From Gemmiger_A avium (GTDB taxonomy: Bacteria > Bacillota > Clostridia > Oscillospirales > Ruminococcaceae): a stretch of 59,596 nt of DNA. This document shows positions 24,830-33,670 of the stretch, one piece after another. Both the position numbers and the translations under genes were made by a program. The stretch lies in NCBI GenBank assembly GCA_019114585.1, contig DXFE01000109.1, positions 1 through 59,596 on the forward strand, written 5' to 3'. The notes beneath the pieces are model-generated. The model was not told the DNA's origin, did no database searches, and saw only the letters and a program-made list of their open reading frames with translations. Numbering within the stretch: the first letter of the stretch is position 1; each line of letters starts with the position of its first letter.

Positions 24830-26297
24830 CGCTGTCCTCCAGCTGCGCCAGCTTGGCGGCCTTCTTCTTGCGCACGATGACCACAGCAGCCACACCGCCG
24901 CCGATCACCACAACCGCCAGGATGATCCAGACAAACACCGGCACACCGCCGGAAGACTCTTCCACTTCGCCGCCCATGGTGGGATCCATGCCGGGGTCGA
25001 TCCAGATATCGCCGCCGCCCATGTTCTCTTCCACGGTGCAGCTGAAGGTCTTTTCCAGGGTGATGATCTCGCCCTGGGCATCCTCATAGCTGAGCACAAT
25101 GGTGCCCTCAATGGTGCCGGCCTCGTTGGCCATCAGGGAGAAGTCCACCGAGTTTTCGGTACCGGCAGCCAGGTTGCCCAGATACTGGCTCTGGCCGGGG
25201 TTGGCCATGTTGCCCTTGAGTTCTGCGGACAGGTTGTTGATCTGCATCTTGCCCTTGTTGACAAAGGACAGGGACAGATAGCCTTCCTCGCCCACCATCA
25301 TGGTTTCCGGAGCTTCCAGGCCGGTGATTTCAAAGCGGTCGGGCTGGGTAACCGGAACAGATACGCTGGTGGAGCCGTCGGTTGTGGGGGCCGCACCGGT
25401 GTTTTTGCCCTTGCCGGACAGGCCCACCGAGAATTTGGCCACGCCGCCGGTAAAGTTGGCGCCGGGCAGAATCTTGTAAGTAACCTGACGGGTGCTGCCG
25501 GGGGCCATCTCGCCCAGGTAGACGTTCAGGTTGCCGTTGGCCAGAGTAACGTTTTCATCGTTGATACCCAGGGTGACCATAACGTCGCTGAGGTTTTCGC
25601 CGCCGTCGGTGGCGTAGATGGTCAGGGTCAGGTCAAAGGGCTCGCCGGCCGCCACGCTGGTGCCGCCGAAGTTGGTTTCTTTCAGGATCAGGCCCGGGGT
25701 CTTCGGCTGCGGGGTAGCCGTGGGCTCCGGAGTGGGCTCCGCGGTGGGCACCGGAGTGGGCGCCGGGGTAGGCTCAGGCAGCTGGCACTCGGAGATGGTA
25801 ATAGACTGATCCTTCAATTTATCTCCGATAGAAAATGTAAAAGTATTGTTTGGGCCACTATACTTGATATCAGTGAATTCTGCATAGCCATGCTTATATC
25901 CATCACCGTTGTCTACAGCCAATTTATAGACTTCGCTTGTCCCACCTTGTTGCACAAAACTGCCTGCCGTCATTGTTGCAGGAACATCCCCTACGTCTGA
26001 ATCCGACTTGTACGCAAAATACACACGGATTGTTAATCCTGTTGTATATAAGAGTACATCCGGTTGAGAGGTAAATTCGCCCCCTTCTTTTGTTCCGATT
26101 GCATAAGATTCATACTTAATTTCCGTAATATTACCCGCTAACGGTTCTTCCGCCTGCGGCTGCGGTTCGGCAACAGTGGGCGTACTGTCGGAAGCGGTGC
26201 CCTCTTCTGCAAAGACGGGGGTAACGGCGCACAGGCTGCACAGCAGCGCCAGCGCCAGGAATACGCTCAAGATTCGGCTCATTTTCTTCATGGTCAT
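24816..26297 (-). CDS. Exported, membrane-anchored CARDB-like protein with mosaic N-domain
   Basis: A 493-residue protein: signal peptide (about 5-30), Pro/Glu linker, an N-terminal domain (about 51-165), a PTPxPTP linker rich in Thr-Pro-Glu (about 170-195), two beta-rich domains resembling CARDB/Ig-like repeats (about 195-430), an acidic stretch, a membrane helix near 455-475 and a basic cytoplasmic tail (RKKKAAK). Gene order ATPase-this-permease and the overlap with the permease suggest it is the extracytoplasmic partner of that ABC system. Bases 25795-26145 are strikingly AT-rich (33-42% G+C in the lines counted) against roughly 60% either side, so the N-terminal domain looks acquired separately. 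Start ATG 26297 follows GGAGAGGG. Confidence 0.72.
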   Translation of the reverse strand: MTMKKMSRILSVFLALALLCSLCAVTPVFAEEGTASDSTPTVAEPQPQAEEPLAGNITEIKYESYAIGTKEGGEFTSQPDVLLYTTGLTIRVYFAYKSDSDVGDVPATMTAGSFVQQGGTSEVYKLAVDNGDGYKHGYAEFTDIKYSGPNNTFTFSIGDKLKDQSITISECQLPEPTPAPTPVPTAEPTPEPTATPQPKTPGLILKETNFGGTSVAAGEPFDLTLTIYATDGGENLSDVMVTLGINDENVTLANGNLNVYLGEMAPGSTRQVTYKILPGANFTGGVAKFSVGLSGKGKNTGAAPTTDGSTSVSVPVTQPDRFEITGLEAPETMMVGEEGYLSLSFVNKGKMQINNLSAELKGNMANPGQSQYLGNLAAGTENSVDFSLMANEAGTIEGTIVLSYEDAQGEIITLEKTFSCTVEENMGGGDIWIDPGMDPTMGGEVEESSGGVPVFVWIILAVVVIGGGVAAVVIVRKKKAAKLAQLEDSDEDI

Positions 26298-26325
26298 GGT
26301 TCCCTCTCCTGTTTTTGTCAGCTTA

Positions 26326-27108
26326 TCAGCTATGCGCCGGTACGGTGGTCTGGGGTTCCGCCGGCGCAAGGTCCACCAGATCTTTAAACATTTCGGCACG
26401 GCTGAGGCGGCGGGTCTCCTCGTCCACCACCACGTCGCTCTGTACCTTGCCGTCCATAATGGTGATCACCCGGTCGGCACAGCCTGCCAGCTCCCGTTCA
26501 TGGGTGACCATCACAAAGGTTATGTTGTTCTCCCGCGCCATCTGCAGGATGCGGTACAGCACCTGCCGGGTGGTGGCGGAGTCCAGGTTGCCGGTGGGCT
26601 CGTCGGCGAAGATCACCTTGGGTTTTGCCACAAAGGCCCGGGCAATGCCCACACGCTGCTGCTGGCCGCCGCTCATCTCGGTGGGCTTGTGATTGGCCCG
26701 TTTGACCAGGCCCATCTTTTTCAGTTCTTCCTTGGCCAGCTTGAGCCGCGCCTTGCGGGGCATCCCCTTGAACATCAGGGGCAGCGCCACGTTTTCCGCC
26801 GCGGTCAGGTTGGGCAGCAGGTTATAGCTCTGGAAGATAAAACCCAGATGCGCCTGGCGGAATTTTGCCAGTTCGTTCTCGGTCATGGTGCTGATTTCGT
26901 GTTTTCCGATGAACACCTGCCCCCGGGTAGGCTTTTCCAGCCCCGCCAGCTGGTTGAGCAGCGTGGATTTGCCGCTGCCCGACGCGCCGACGATGCAGCA
27001 GACCTCCCCCGGCTCGATGGCAAGGTTTACATCGTTCAGGGCAATTACCTTTTCGTTGCCCACCCGATAGACCTTGCTCAGGTTCACGGTTCGGATAATG
27101 GGAGCCAT
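26326..27108 (-). CDS. MacB/LolD-type ABC transporter ATP-binding protein
   Basis: A 260-residue ATPase with Walker A GASGSGKST, Q-loop FIFQSYNLLPNLTA, signature MSGGQQQRVGIARA and Walker B VIFADEPTGNLDS, and the H-loop MVTHE. The NLDS end of Walker B and the NLLPNLTA loop are typical of MacB/LolD/FtsE-like exporters that pair with FtsX-fold permeases such as the one at 23366. It probably energises that permease and the anchored protein between them. A 29-bp gap separates it from the surface protein gene, and ydcF lies 17 bp upstream on the same strand. Confidence 0.92.
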   Translation of the reverse strand: MAPIIRTVNLSKVYRVGNEKVIALNDVNLAIEPGEVCCIVGASGSGKSTLLNQLAGLEKPTRGQVFIGKHEISTMTENELAKFRQAHLGFIFQSYNLLPNLTAAENVALPLMFKGMPRKARLKLAKEELKKMGLVKRANHKPTEMSGGQQQRVGIARAFVAKPKVIFADEPTGNLDSATTRQVLYRILQMARENNITFVMVTHERELAGCADRVITIMDGKVQSDVVVDEETRRLSRAEMFKDLVDLAPAEPQTTVPAHS

Positions 27109-27125
27109 CGCTTCACCTCAGTTTC

Positions 27126-27923
27126 TTAATTCAGTGACAAGATCCCCACAAACGGATGCATCCATCCGGTGAGCGAGGACTTGAATACCCAATAATACAG
27201 CACCGCGAATACCTCGCGGAAATAGCAGGGCATCACCGAAATCGGGCTGATGCCCGCCGGCAGGGTGCGCACCTGCGAAAAGCCCGCCTGCCGGGCATAG
27301 CACCCGGCGCGGTAGCAATGAAACGCGTTGGTAACCACCGCCACCGGCACGTCGGCGGAAAGGCCCGCCTGCTCCAGCAGGGCGCGGGCGTTGCGCAGAT
27401 TTTCCTCGGTGGAGGTGCTGGTATCGTCCACCAGGATCCGCTCTTCCGGCACACCTTGCGCCACCAGATAATCCCGCATGGCCTGGCCCTCGGGCAGGGC
27501 CTCGCCGTTGCCCTGGCCGCCGGTAGTGACGATCAGCGTTTCCGGATGCTGCTGCCAATAGGCCAGCGCCGCGTCCAGACGGCGGCGCAGTACATCCGAC
27601 AGGCGCTCGCCCCGCAGGGCGGCCCCCAGCACGATCACGGCCTGTTCATCGCCCTGTGGCGGATTGGAATACCCGCTTACCGCCACAAAGGCGAGCAGCG
27701 CACAGAACAGCCCTACGCCGCAGAAAAACAGATTGCGCAGCACACGCCCTACCCCCACCGCGCAGAACGCATCAATGGGGTCATGGAACAGCGCGTAAAT
27801 CCACAGCATTGCCGTAATACCGTAGATAACCAGAATTCCGAAATTGAAGTTGGAGCGAAAGGTGCGCAGCACGCTGTCGCCCAGAAAGAGGACGGCAAGC
27901 GCCCAGATAATGTACAGTTTCAC
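27126..27923 (-). CDS. YdcF/SanA/ElyC family (DUF218) membrane protein
   Basis: A 265-residue protein with about four N-terminal helices (residues 1-85) and a C-terminal DUF218 domain. The domain shows AVIVLGAALRGERLSDVLRRR, the TTGGQGNGE loop, STSTEENLRNA and VVTNAFHCYRA, the usual conserved acidic and glycine-rich blocks. Relatives in E. coli (ElyC, SanA, YdcF) affect envelope integrity and undecaprenyl carrier use; the activity is unproven. It is immediately upstream of the ABC genes and may belong to the same transcript. Start ATG 27923 is preceded by GGTATTCACAAG with GGGGAGG further up (spacing long). Confidence 0.85.
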   Translation of the reverse strand: MKLYIIWALAVLFLGDSVLRTFRSNFNFGILVIYGITAMLWIYALFHDPIDAFCAVGVGRVLRNLFFCGVGLFCALLAFVAVSGYSNPPQGDEQAVIVLGAALRGERLSDVLRRRLDAALAYWQQHPETLIVTTGGQGNGEALPEGQAMRDYLVAQGVPEERILVDDTSTSTEENLRNARALLEQAGLSADVPVAVVTNAFHCYRAGCYARQAGFSQVRTLPAGISPISVMPCYFREVFAVLYYWVFKSSLTGWMHPFVGILSLN

Positions 27924-27951
27924 CTTGTGAATACCCTTTCCTCCCCTGTGT

Positions 27952-27969
27952 GCCGACCAGCCGGTCGGC
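27952..27969. promoter_or_regulatory. Inverted repeat upstream of ydcF
   Basis: Perfect GCCGACC-AGCC-GGTCGGC repeat 29 bp before the start codon. It could be an operator or an RNA stem in the leader. No clear sigma-A promoter was found beside it. Confidence 0.4.
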
Positions 27970-28069
27970 GAAGTGTTCAGTTACAAAACGATTAAACCCG
28001 GCGAATTATTTCACCGGTCTCTGGAAACACTGTACAAAAATGTAATCCTTTTTTGTCGGTTTTCGCCAA

Positions 28070-28113
28070 TAAAATAAAATGCGTTTCCTCCCTCCGGGGA
28101 GAGAGGAAACGCA
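28070..28113 (-). terminator. Terminator after deoB
   Basis: TGCGTTTCCTC pairs with GAGGAAACGCA; the minus strand then reads TTTTATTTTATT. Confidence 0.85.
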
Positions 28114-28125
28114 GATAGCTATCGG

Positions 28126-29304
28126 TCAGCGGCGGATTTCCGGCCACAGGCTGGCGCCGGTGGTCAGCGGAGTTTCCACATCCAGATAATCACAGACCGT
28201 GCGGGCGATGCTGGCAAAGCTCAGGCGGGTGCCCAGATCCACACCCGGACGCACCGGTGCGCCGGTGATCAGCAGCGGCACATACTCGCGGGTATGATCG
28301 GTGGTCTTGGTGTAGCCCGGATCGCAGCCGTGGTCGGCGGTGATGAGCACCAGATCCTCCGGCCGCAGCTTGCCCAGCAGTTCGGTCAGGCCCTTGTCAA
28401 AGCGGGTGGCTGCGTCGGCGTAGCCGTCGATGTTGCGGCGGTGACCGTACACCATATCAAAGTCCACCAGGTTTACGAATGCCAGGCCATTGAAGTCCCG
28501 GTCGGCCAGCTCCAGAGTAACCCGCATACCGTCGTCGTTGTTTTTGGTGCGGATGGTCTCGGTATCACCCTGCCCGGCAAAGATGTCGTGGATCTTGCCC
28601 ACCGCGATCACATCCCGGCCGGCGGCTTTCAGATAATCCAGCATGGTGGGGGCAGGCGGCTCCAGCGAAAAGTCATGCCGGTTGGGGGTGCGCTTGAAAT
28701 CCGCGGCGCAGGTGCCCACAAACGGGCGGGCAATCACGCGGCCCACGCCATGCTCGCCCCGCAGCATATCCCGGGCGATCTGGCAGTACTCGTACAGCTG
28801 CTCCACCGGTACCACGTCCTCATGGGCGGCCACCTGGAACACGCTGTCGGCCGAAGTATAGACGATCAGGGCCCCGGTGCGCATATGCTCCTCGCCGTAA
28901 TCCACCAGCACCTGGGTACCGGAATAGGGCTTGTTGCAGAGCACCTTGCGGCCGGTGCGGGCTTCATACTCCGCAATCACCTCGGGCGGGAATCCGTCCG
29001 GGTAGGTGGGCAGAGCCCGGGGGCTCTCCACGCCGGCGATCTCCCAGTGGCCGATGGTGGTGTCCTTGCCGTTGCTGGCCTCCTGCAGACGGGCGAACGC
29101 CCCGGCGGGCGCATCGGTCTTTTCTCCGCAGGTTACACCGTCAATATTGAACAGGCCCAGCCGCCGCATCTGCGGGGTATCGAACGCCGGGCTGGCTGCA
29201 ATGCTGGCCAACGTGTTGGAACCCTCGTCGCCAAAAGCGGCGGCATCCGGCTCCGCGCCGATGCCAAAACTGTCCAGCACAATCAGAAATACGCGTTTTG
29301 CCAT
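28126..29304 (-). CDS. deoB: Phosphopentomutase
   Basis: A 392-residue alkaline-phosphatase-superfamily enzyme that interconverts (deoxy)ribose 1-phosphate and 5-phosphate in nucleoside salvage. Manganese-binding blocks are in place: VLDSFGIGAEPDA at the start with its metal aspartate, the DEGSNTLASIA phospho-threonine region, and ITADHGCDPGYTKTTDHTREYVP at the end. Length is normal for DeoB (about 390). ATG 29304 follows AAGGAGG. Monocistronic: divergent from pyk and ended by its own terminator. A TATAAT on the minus strand lies about 50 bp upstream. Confidence 0.95.
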   Translation of the reverse strand: MAKRVFLIVLDSFGIGAEPDAAAFGDEGSNTLASIAASPAFDTPQMRRLGLFNIDGVTCGEKTDAPAGAFARLQEASNGKDTTIGHWEIAGVESPRALPTYPDGFPPEVIAEYEARTGRKVLCNKPYSGTQVLVDYGEEHMRTGALIVYTSADSVFQVAAHEDVVPVEQLYEYCQIARDMLRGEHGVGRVIARPFVGTCAADFKRTPNRHDFSLEPPAPTMLDYLKAAGRDVIAVGKIHDIFAGQGDTETIRTKNNDDGMRVTLELADRDFNGLAFVNLVDFDMVYGHRRNIDGYADAATRFDKGLTELLGKLRPEDLVLITADHGCDPGYTKTTDHTREYVPLLITGAPVRPGVDLGTRLSFASIARTVCDYLDVETPLTTGASLWPEIRR

Positions 29305-29393
29305 ATATTTTACCTCCTTACAGGCAAATTGTGTGGAAATCGACTGTATTATACCATATTAACCCATGAAAAGAAAGACTATTGCCCGAACGC

Positions 29394-29422
29394 TTGTACG
29401 GCCCCTGTTTTTCGTTTATAAT
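29394..29422 (+). promoter_or_regulatory. Promoter of pyk-luxS
   Basis: -35 TTGTAC (29394-29399), 17-nt spacer, -10 TATAAT (29417-29422). Confidence 0.75.
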
Positions 29423-29498
29423 GAATCCGGATATTTCCGCCCGGGCCACTGCGGCCCCTGAGGAACCTATATATAAAGTAAGAGGAGGACAACAAAGT

Positions 29499-31241
29499 AT
29501 GCGCAAAACCAAGATCGTCTGCACGCTGGGCCCTTCCACCGACAACGAGGAAGTGCTGCGCGCCATGATTGAAAGCGGCATGGACGTAGCCCGCTTCAAC
29601 TTTTCCCACGGCTCTCACGAGGAGCACAAGCGCCGGTACGAGACTCTGGACCGGCTGCGCCGGGAACTGGGCAAGCCGGTGGCTACCCTGCTGGATACCA
29701 AAGGCCCGGAGATCCGCCTGCGTCAATTCAAGGAAGGCAAGGTTCAGCTGACCGCCGGGCAGGAGTTCACCCTGACCACCCGGGATGTGGAGGGCGACGG
29801 CACCATCTGCGCTGTGACCTACAAGAACCTGCCGCAGGACGTGAAGGCCGACGGTACCATTCTGCTGGATGACGGCCTGATCGGCATGACCATCCTGGAG
29901 GTAAACGAAACCGACATCCTGTGCCGGGTAAACAACAGCGGCCTGATCAAGAACAACAAGGGCGTGAACGTGCCGGGCGTGAGCCTGTCGCTGCCCTACC
30001 TGAGCGCCAGGGACAAGGACGATATCCTGTTTGGCGTGGAGATGGGCTTTGATTTCCTGGCGGCCAGCTTCACCCGTACCGCCGCCGACATCCAGGACAT
30101 CCGCCGCCTGCTGGACAGCAAGCAGTCCCGGATGCGGATCATCGCCAAAATCGAGAACCAGGAAGGCGTGGACAACATCGACGCCATCCTGTCCGCTGCC
30201 GACGCCATCATGATCGCCCGTGGCGACATGGGTGTGGAGATCGACTTCACTGAAATTCCGGTGATCCAGAAGGACATCATCTATCACAGCTTCTCCAGCG
30301 GCAAGCCGGTGATCACCGCCACCCAGATGCTGGAAAGCATGATGGAGCATCCCCGCCCCACCCGTGCGGAAATCACCGACGTGGCCAACGCCATCTACGA
30401 CGGCACCTCCGCCATCATGCTGAGCGGTGAGACCGCCGCCGGCAAGTACCCGGTGGAAGCCGTGCGTACCATGGCCGCCATTGCCCAGCGCACCGAAAGC
30501 GACCACAACTACCTGTCCCGGATGCGCAAAGCCCCCAACGATCATCACCTGAGCATTGCCGCCGCCACCGCCCACGCTGCCTGCACCACCGCCTCCGACC
30601 TGAAAGCCGACATGGTGATCACCGTGAGCAAGAGCGGCGAGACCGCCCGGCTGCTGAGCCGCTGCCGGCCGGAACAGCCCATCATTGCCTGCGTAATGGA
30701 AGAGCAGGTGCAGCGTCACCTGGCGCTGTCCTGGGGTGTAATTCCCCTGCTGATGCCCTACGCCCGCAACACCGACGAACTGATCAACTTTTCGGTGCAG
30801 GTTGCCCAGGAGGCCGGTCTGGTGCAGGACGGCGACCTGGCCGTGCTGACGGCCGGCGTGCCGGTGGGCATCAGCGGCACCACCAACATGATCAAGGTAC
30901 ACCTGGTGGGCGACTCCCTGCTGACCGGCGTGGGTGTGGGCAAGCTGGTGTCCAAGGGCCCCCTGTGCGTCTGCCGCAATCTGGAAGAAGTACAGGCCAA
31001 GTTCCATGCCGGTGATGTGCTGGTAGTGCCTTTCACCAACAACGACATGCTGGAATACATGCGGCAGGCTTCCGCCGTGATCACCGAGGATCCGGGCCTG
31101 AACAGCCACGCGGCTATCGTGGGCCTGACCCTGGGCAAAGCGGTGATCGTGGGTGCGGCAGGCGCCACCCGGGTTCTGAAGGACGACGTGCGGGTATCGG
31201 TGGACTGTGCCCGGGGCGTGGTGCGCCGCCTGCCCCAGTAA
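29499..31241 (+). CDS. pyk: Pyruvate kinase with C-terminal PEP-synthase-like domain
   Basis: A 580-residue enzyme making pyruvate and ATP from PEP and ADP. The catalytic barrel begins TKIVCTLGPSTDNEE, with SHGSHEEH, the LDTKGPEIR strand and MIARGDMGVEI (metal ligands). About 105 residues beyond the usual allosteric C-domain form the extra domain seen in Geobacillus-type Pyk, ending SAVITEDPGLNSHAAIVG, similar to the PEP-utilising mobile domain but without need for its phospho-histidine. The start was set at ATG 29499 (AGGAGG upstream); an in-frame extension to 29382 would run across the promoter. luxS follows by 10 bp. Confidence 0.95.
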   Translation: MRKTKIVCTLGPSTDNEEVLRAMIESGMDVARFNFSHGSHEEHKRRYETLDRLRRELGKPVATLLDTKGPEIRLRQFKEGKVQLTAGQEFTLTTRDVEGDGTICAVTYKNLPQDVKADGTILLDDGLIGMTILEVNETDILCRVNNSGLIKNNKGVNVPGVSLSLPYLSARDKDDILFGVEMGFDFLAASFTRTAADIQDIRRLLDSKQSRMRIIAKIENQEGVDNIDAILSAADAIMIARGDMGVEIDFTEIPVIQKDIIYHSFSSGKPVITATQMLESMMEHPRPTRAEITDVANAIYDGTSAIMLSGETAAGKYPVEAVRTMAAIAQRTESDHNYLSRMRKAPNDHHLSIAAATAHAACTTASDLKADMVITVSKSGETARLLSRCRPEQPIIACVMEEQVQRHLALSWGVIPLLMPYARNTDELINFSVQVAQEAGLVQDGDLAVLTAGVPVGISGTTNMIKVHLVGDSLLTGVGVGKLVSKGPLCVCRNLEEVQAKFHAGDVLVVPFTNNDMLEYMRQASAVITEDPGLNSHAAIVGLTLGKAVIVGAAGATRVLKDDVRVSVDCARGVVRRLPQ

Positions 31242-31251
31242 GGAGGCACCC

Positions 31252-31704
31252 ATGGAACGCATTGCCAGCTTCTGTGTGGACCACACCACCCTGCGGCCCG
31301 GGATGTATCTGTCCCGGCGGGACGGGGATGTGGATACCTGGGACATCCGGATGAAAGCCCCCAACCAGGGCGACTATCTGACCACCACCGAGGCCCATAC
31401 GCTGGAGCATCTGTTTGCCACCCGGGCCCGCAACAGCCGCTGGGCTGACCACGTGATCTACGTGGGGCCGATGGGCTGCCGAACCGGCTTCTACCTGCTG
31501 ACCCGGGGCCTTTCCGACGCGGAAGCGCTGGAACTGACCACCGACTGCTTTGCCTTTATGGCGGAGTACGACGGGCCGGTCCCCGGCGCCAGTGAGGCGG
31601 AGTGCGGCAACTGGAAGGACCTGGACGGCGCCTGCGCCCGGTCCCAGGCCGCTGCCATGCTGCAGGTTCTGCGCGGCTGGAGCCCGGAGAAAATGCGGTA
31701 CTGA
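31252..31704 (+). CDS. luxS: S-ribosylhomocysteine lyase
   Basis: A 150-residue metalloenzyme splitting S-ribosylhomocysteine to homocysteine and DPD, the autoinducer-2 precursor. The metal ligands are visible as HTLEH (H-x3-H, near residues 47-51) and the cysteine in EAECGNWKD near residue 121. The substrate-binding DTWDIRMKAPNQ and PMGCRTGFYL segments are intact. It starts 10 bp after pyk behind AAGGAGG, so the two share a message. No Pfs (SAH nucleosidase) gene is present in the window. A strong terminator follows. Confidence 0.96.
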   Translation: MERIASFCVDHTTLRPGMYLSRRDGDVDTWDIRMKAPNQGDYLTTTEAHTLEHLFATRARNSRWADHVIYVGPMGCRTGFYLLTRGLSDAEALELTTDCFAFMAEYDGPVPGASEAECGNWKDLDGACARSQAAAMLQVLRGWSPEKMRY

Positions 31705-31721
31705 CCCATCAACAGACAGAA

Positions 31722-31766
31722 AATGCCCGCCGTGGCTTGTGACCACGGCGGGCATTTTATTGTTTT
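31722..31766. terminator. Terminator after luxS, shared with the converging gene
   Basis: AATGCCCGCCGTGG pairs with CCACGGCGGGCATT, followed by TTATTGTTTTC. Confidence 0.88.
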
Positions 31767-31792
31767 CTTTCTGTTAAAGGCCCCCGTGCCGG

Positions 31793-32665
31793 TTACTTGC
31801 TGCTCTTGCGGGTGCTCTTCTTGGCGGCAGGCTTCTTGGCTTCGGTCTTGGGGGCCTCCACCTTGGCGGCGGGCTTGGTCTCAGCCTTGGGAGCCTCCGC
31901 CTTGGCAGCGGGCTTGGTCTCGGCCTTGGGGGTAGCCGCCTTGGCAGCGGGCTTGGTCTCGGCCTTGGGGGCAGCCACTTTGGCGGCGGGCTTGGTCTCA
32001 GCCTTGGGAGCCTCTACTTTGGCAGCGGGCTTGGTCTCGGCTTTGGGGGCCTCCGCCTTGGCGGCGGGCTTGGTCTCAGCCTTGGGGGCAGCCGCTTTCT
32101 TGGCGGCGGGCTTCTTCTCGGCGGGCTTAGCGGCCGCCTTCTTGGCCGCAGGCTTCTTGGCCGCGGGCTTCTTCTCCGCAGCGGCAGCCTTGGGGGCGGC
32201 GGCCTTCTTCGTCTTGGCCTCGGTGATGACCCACAGCTGGTTCTCGCCATTCACATCCTGCCAGATCTGCACACGGGCACCGTTCTCCGCGTTCATGCCC
32301 ACCACATCCAGGCACTTGCCGGCCAGGTTGGACTTGATCTTGAAACGGCCGTCGTTGGTAGGCTCCAGCACCCACAGCTGGCTGGACGCAGGCGCACCCT
32401 CCCACTGGTGCACCCAGGTACCGTCGGTCACGCCGCCGTCCACCAGGTCCAGCATCTTACCGGTAAAGCGGTTCTGAATCCGGTACACGCCCTCACCGGC
32501 ACGCACAAAGTTCCACTGCTGCCAGGGTTCGCCCGCATTGGCGTACAGCTGGATGGCCGCGCCGTTCTCGGTGTTGAAATCGGCAACCTCCAGCACCTTG
32601 CCGGTAGCGGCGGTGATGGTGTAGAATTGATCTGCGCTGATAATGGTCTGACTGGTCTTTTTCAT
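31793..32665 (-). CDS. Ricin-type beta-trefoil lectin with histone-H1-like basic tail
   Basis: A 290-residue protein in two parts. Residues 7-148 form one ricin-type beta-trefoil with three QxW motifs (QQW near 50, QLW near 97, QLW near 143), the usual carbohydrate-binding fold. Residues 149-290 are almost only Lys, Ala, Pro, Glu and Thr, ending in KKSTRKSSK, with seven 13-residue repeats of the form APKAETKPAAKxE. There is no signal peptide or membrane segment, so it should be cytoplasmic unless exported otherwise. The tail resembles bacterial H1-like proteins that bind nucleic acid. ATG 32665 follows AAGGAGAGAGG. Function is unknown. Confidence 0.85.
   Translation of the reverse strand: MKKTSQTIISADQFYTITAATGKVLEVADFNTENGAAIQLYANAGEPWQQWNFVRAGEGVYRIQNRFTGKMLDLVDGGVTDGTWVHQWEGAPASSQLWVLEPTNDGRFKIKSNLAGKCLDVVGMNAENGARVQIWQDVNGENQLWVITEAKTKKAAAPKAAAAEKKPAAKKPAAKKAAAKPAEKKPAAKKAAAPKAETKPAAKAEAPKAETKPAAKVEAPKAETKPAAKVAAPKAETKPAAKAATPKAETKPAAKAEAPKAETKPAAKVEAPKTEAKKPAAKKSTRKSSK
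31817..32089. repeat. Seven tandem 39-bp repeats inside the lectin gene
   Basis: In-frame minisatellite encoding seven copies of a 13-residue unit (residues 193-283); the last copy is degenerate. Copy number could vary by slippage without frameshift. Confidence 0.9.
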
Positions 32666-32707
32666 TGTTCCTCTCTCCTTATAAGCAAGCATACAGCATA
32701 CAGTGCG

Positions 32708-32835
32708 GTTCCCGGCAATCCGGGAACAGAATACGGGGTCCACAGAAGGCCCGGCCGCAGAAAAACGGCTGTATGGCGCGCTTTGAGAGGGGCGGGCCTT
32801 TGTTCCGATTATACCATTTCTGCATTTTGCGTCAA
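32708..32835 (-). promoter_or_regulatory. Promoter and leader stem of the lectin gene
   Basis: -35 TTGACG (32830-32835), 16-nt spacer, -10 TATAAT (32808-32813). The 140-nt leader contains a perfect stem GTTCCCGG-CAAT-CCGGGAAC at 32708-32727. Long leader and stem suggest post-transcriptional control, but no known riboswitch was recognised. Confidence 0.6.
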
Positions 32836-32927
32836 GCAAAACGGCAGAAAAAGCGCCGTTTTACCAGACTGTGCGGTCTTTCGCGCAGCATTTTTGTACT
32901 GAAAACCCTACAAAAGGAGGATTTTTT

Positions 32928-33644
32928 GTGCTATATCGCGATATTGTACAAGCCCGGTTTTGCCGCCGTCTGAACCGGTTTGTGGCACAGGCCGACCTGG
33001 GGAACGGCCCGGAACCGGTGCATGTAAAAAATACCGGCCGGTGTGCGGAACTGCTGGTCCCGGGCTGCCGTGCCTGGCTGCAGGACGCCGGCCCCGGCAC
33101 CACCCGCAAAACCCGCTATGACCTGATTGCCGTGGAAAAGATCCGCCCCGGCCGGGAACCGCTGCTGGTGAACCTGGATTCCGCCGCGCCCAACGCTGTA
33201 GCCGGAGAATGGCTGACCGGCGGCGGGCTGGGCCCTCTGGAAGAACTGCGGCCGGAATACCGGCTGGGCGGCAGCCGGTTTGACTTTTTCGCCCGGCGGC
33301 CCGGTGGCCAGTCCGTGCTGGTGGAGGTCAAGGGCTGTACCCTGGAACAGGACGGCCTGGCCCGGTTCCCTGACGCTCCTACCCTGCGGGGTGAAAAACA
33401 TGTGCGGGAACTGACCGAACTGCGGGCACAAGGGTACGAATGTGCAGTGCTTTTCATTCTCCAGATGGAGCAGATGCGCCGCTTTACCCCCAACTGGGAT
33501 ACGCATCCCTCTTTTGGCGCAGCGCTGGCCAAAGCACAGGCAGCTGGGGTGCAGGTGCTGGCCCTGGGATGCCGGGTGCAGCCGGATCAGCTGGAGGTCG
33601 CCTACACCGTTCCGGTCGACCTGACCGTGCCTGGCTCTGTGTAA
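32928..33644 (+). CDS. sfsA: SfsA family DNA/RNA nuclease
   Basis: A 238-residue protein: N-terminal OB-like domain (HVKNTGRCAELLVPG) and a C-terminal nuclease domain with the family's YRLGGSRFDFF...VEVKGCTLE block, where the acidic and lysine residues correspond to a PD-(D/E)xK-type active site, followed by HVRELTEL. E. coli SfsA was first named for sugar fermentation stimulation; later work assigns a nucleic-acid-binding or nuclease role. The GTG at 32928 was chosen because AGGAGG sits seven bases upstream and homologues begin there. No close partner gene; it lies between the lectin gene and the Mn riboswitch. Confidence 0.9.
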   Translation: MLYRDIVQARFCRRLNRFVAQADLGNGPEPVHVKNTGRCAELLVPGCRAWLQDAGPGTTRKTRYDLIAVEKIRPGREPLLVNLDSAAPNAVAGEWLTGGGLGPLEELRPEYRLGGSRFDFFARRPGGQSVLVEVKGCTLEQDGLARFPDAPTLRGEKHVRELTELRAQGYECAVLFILQMEQMRRFTPNWDTHPSFGAALAKAQAAGVQVLALGCRVQPDQLEVAYTVPVDLTVPGSV

Positions 33645-33670
33645 AATTCCGCACTTTGCGCATAAAGTGC

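Noticed and set aside
31817..32089. Possible CRISPR array in the regular 39-bp repeats
   Set aside because: No unique spacers; the repeats are contiguous and in frame, coding a 13-residue unit.
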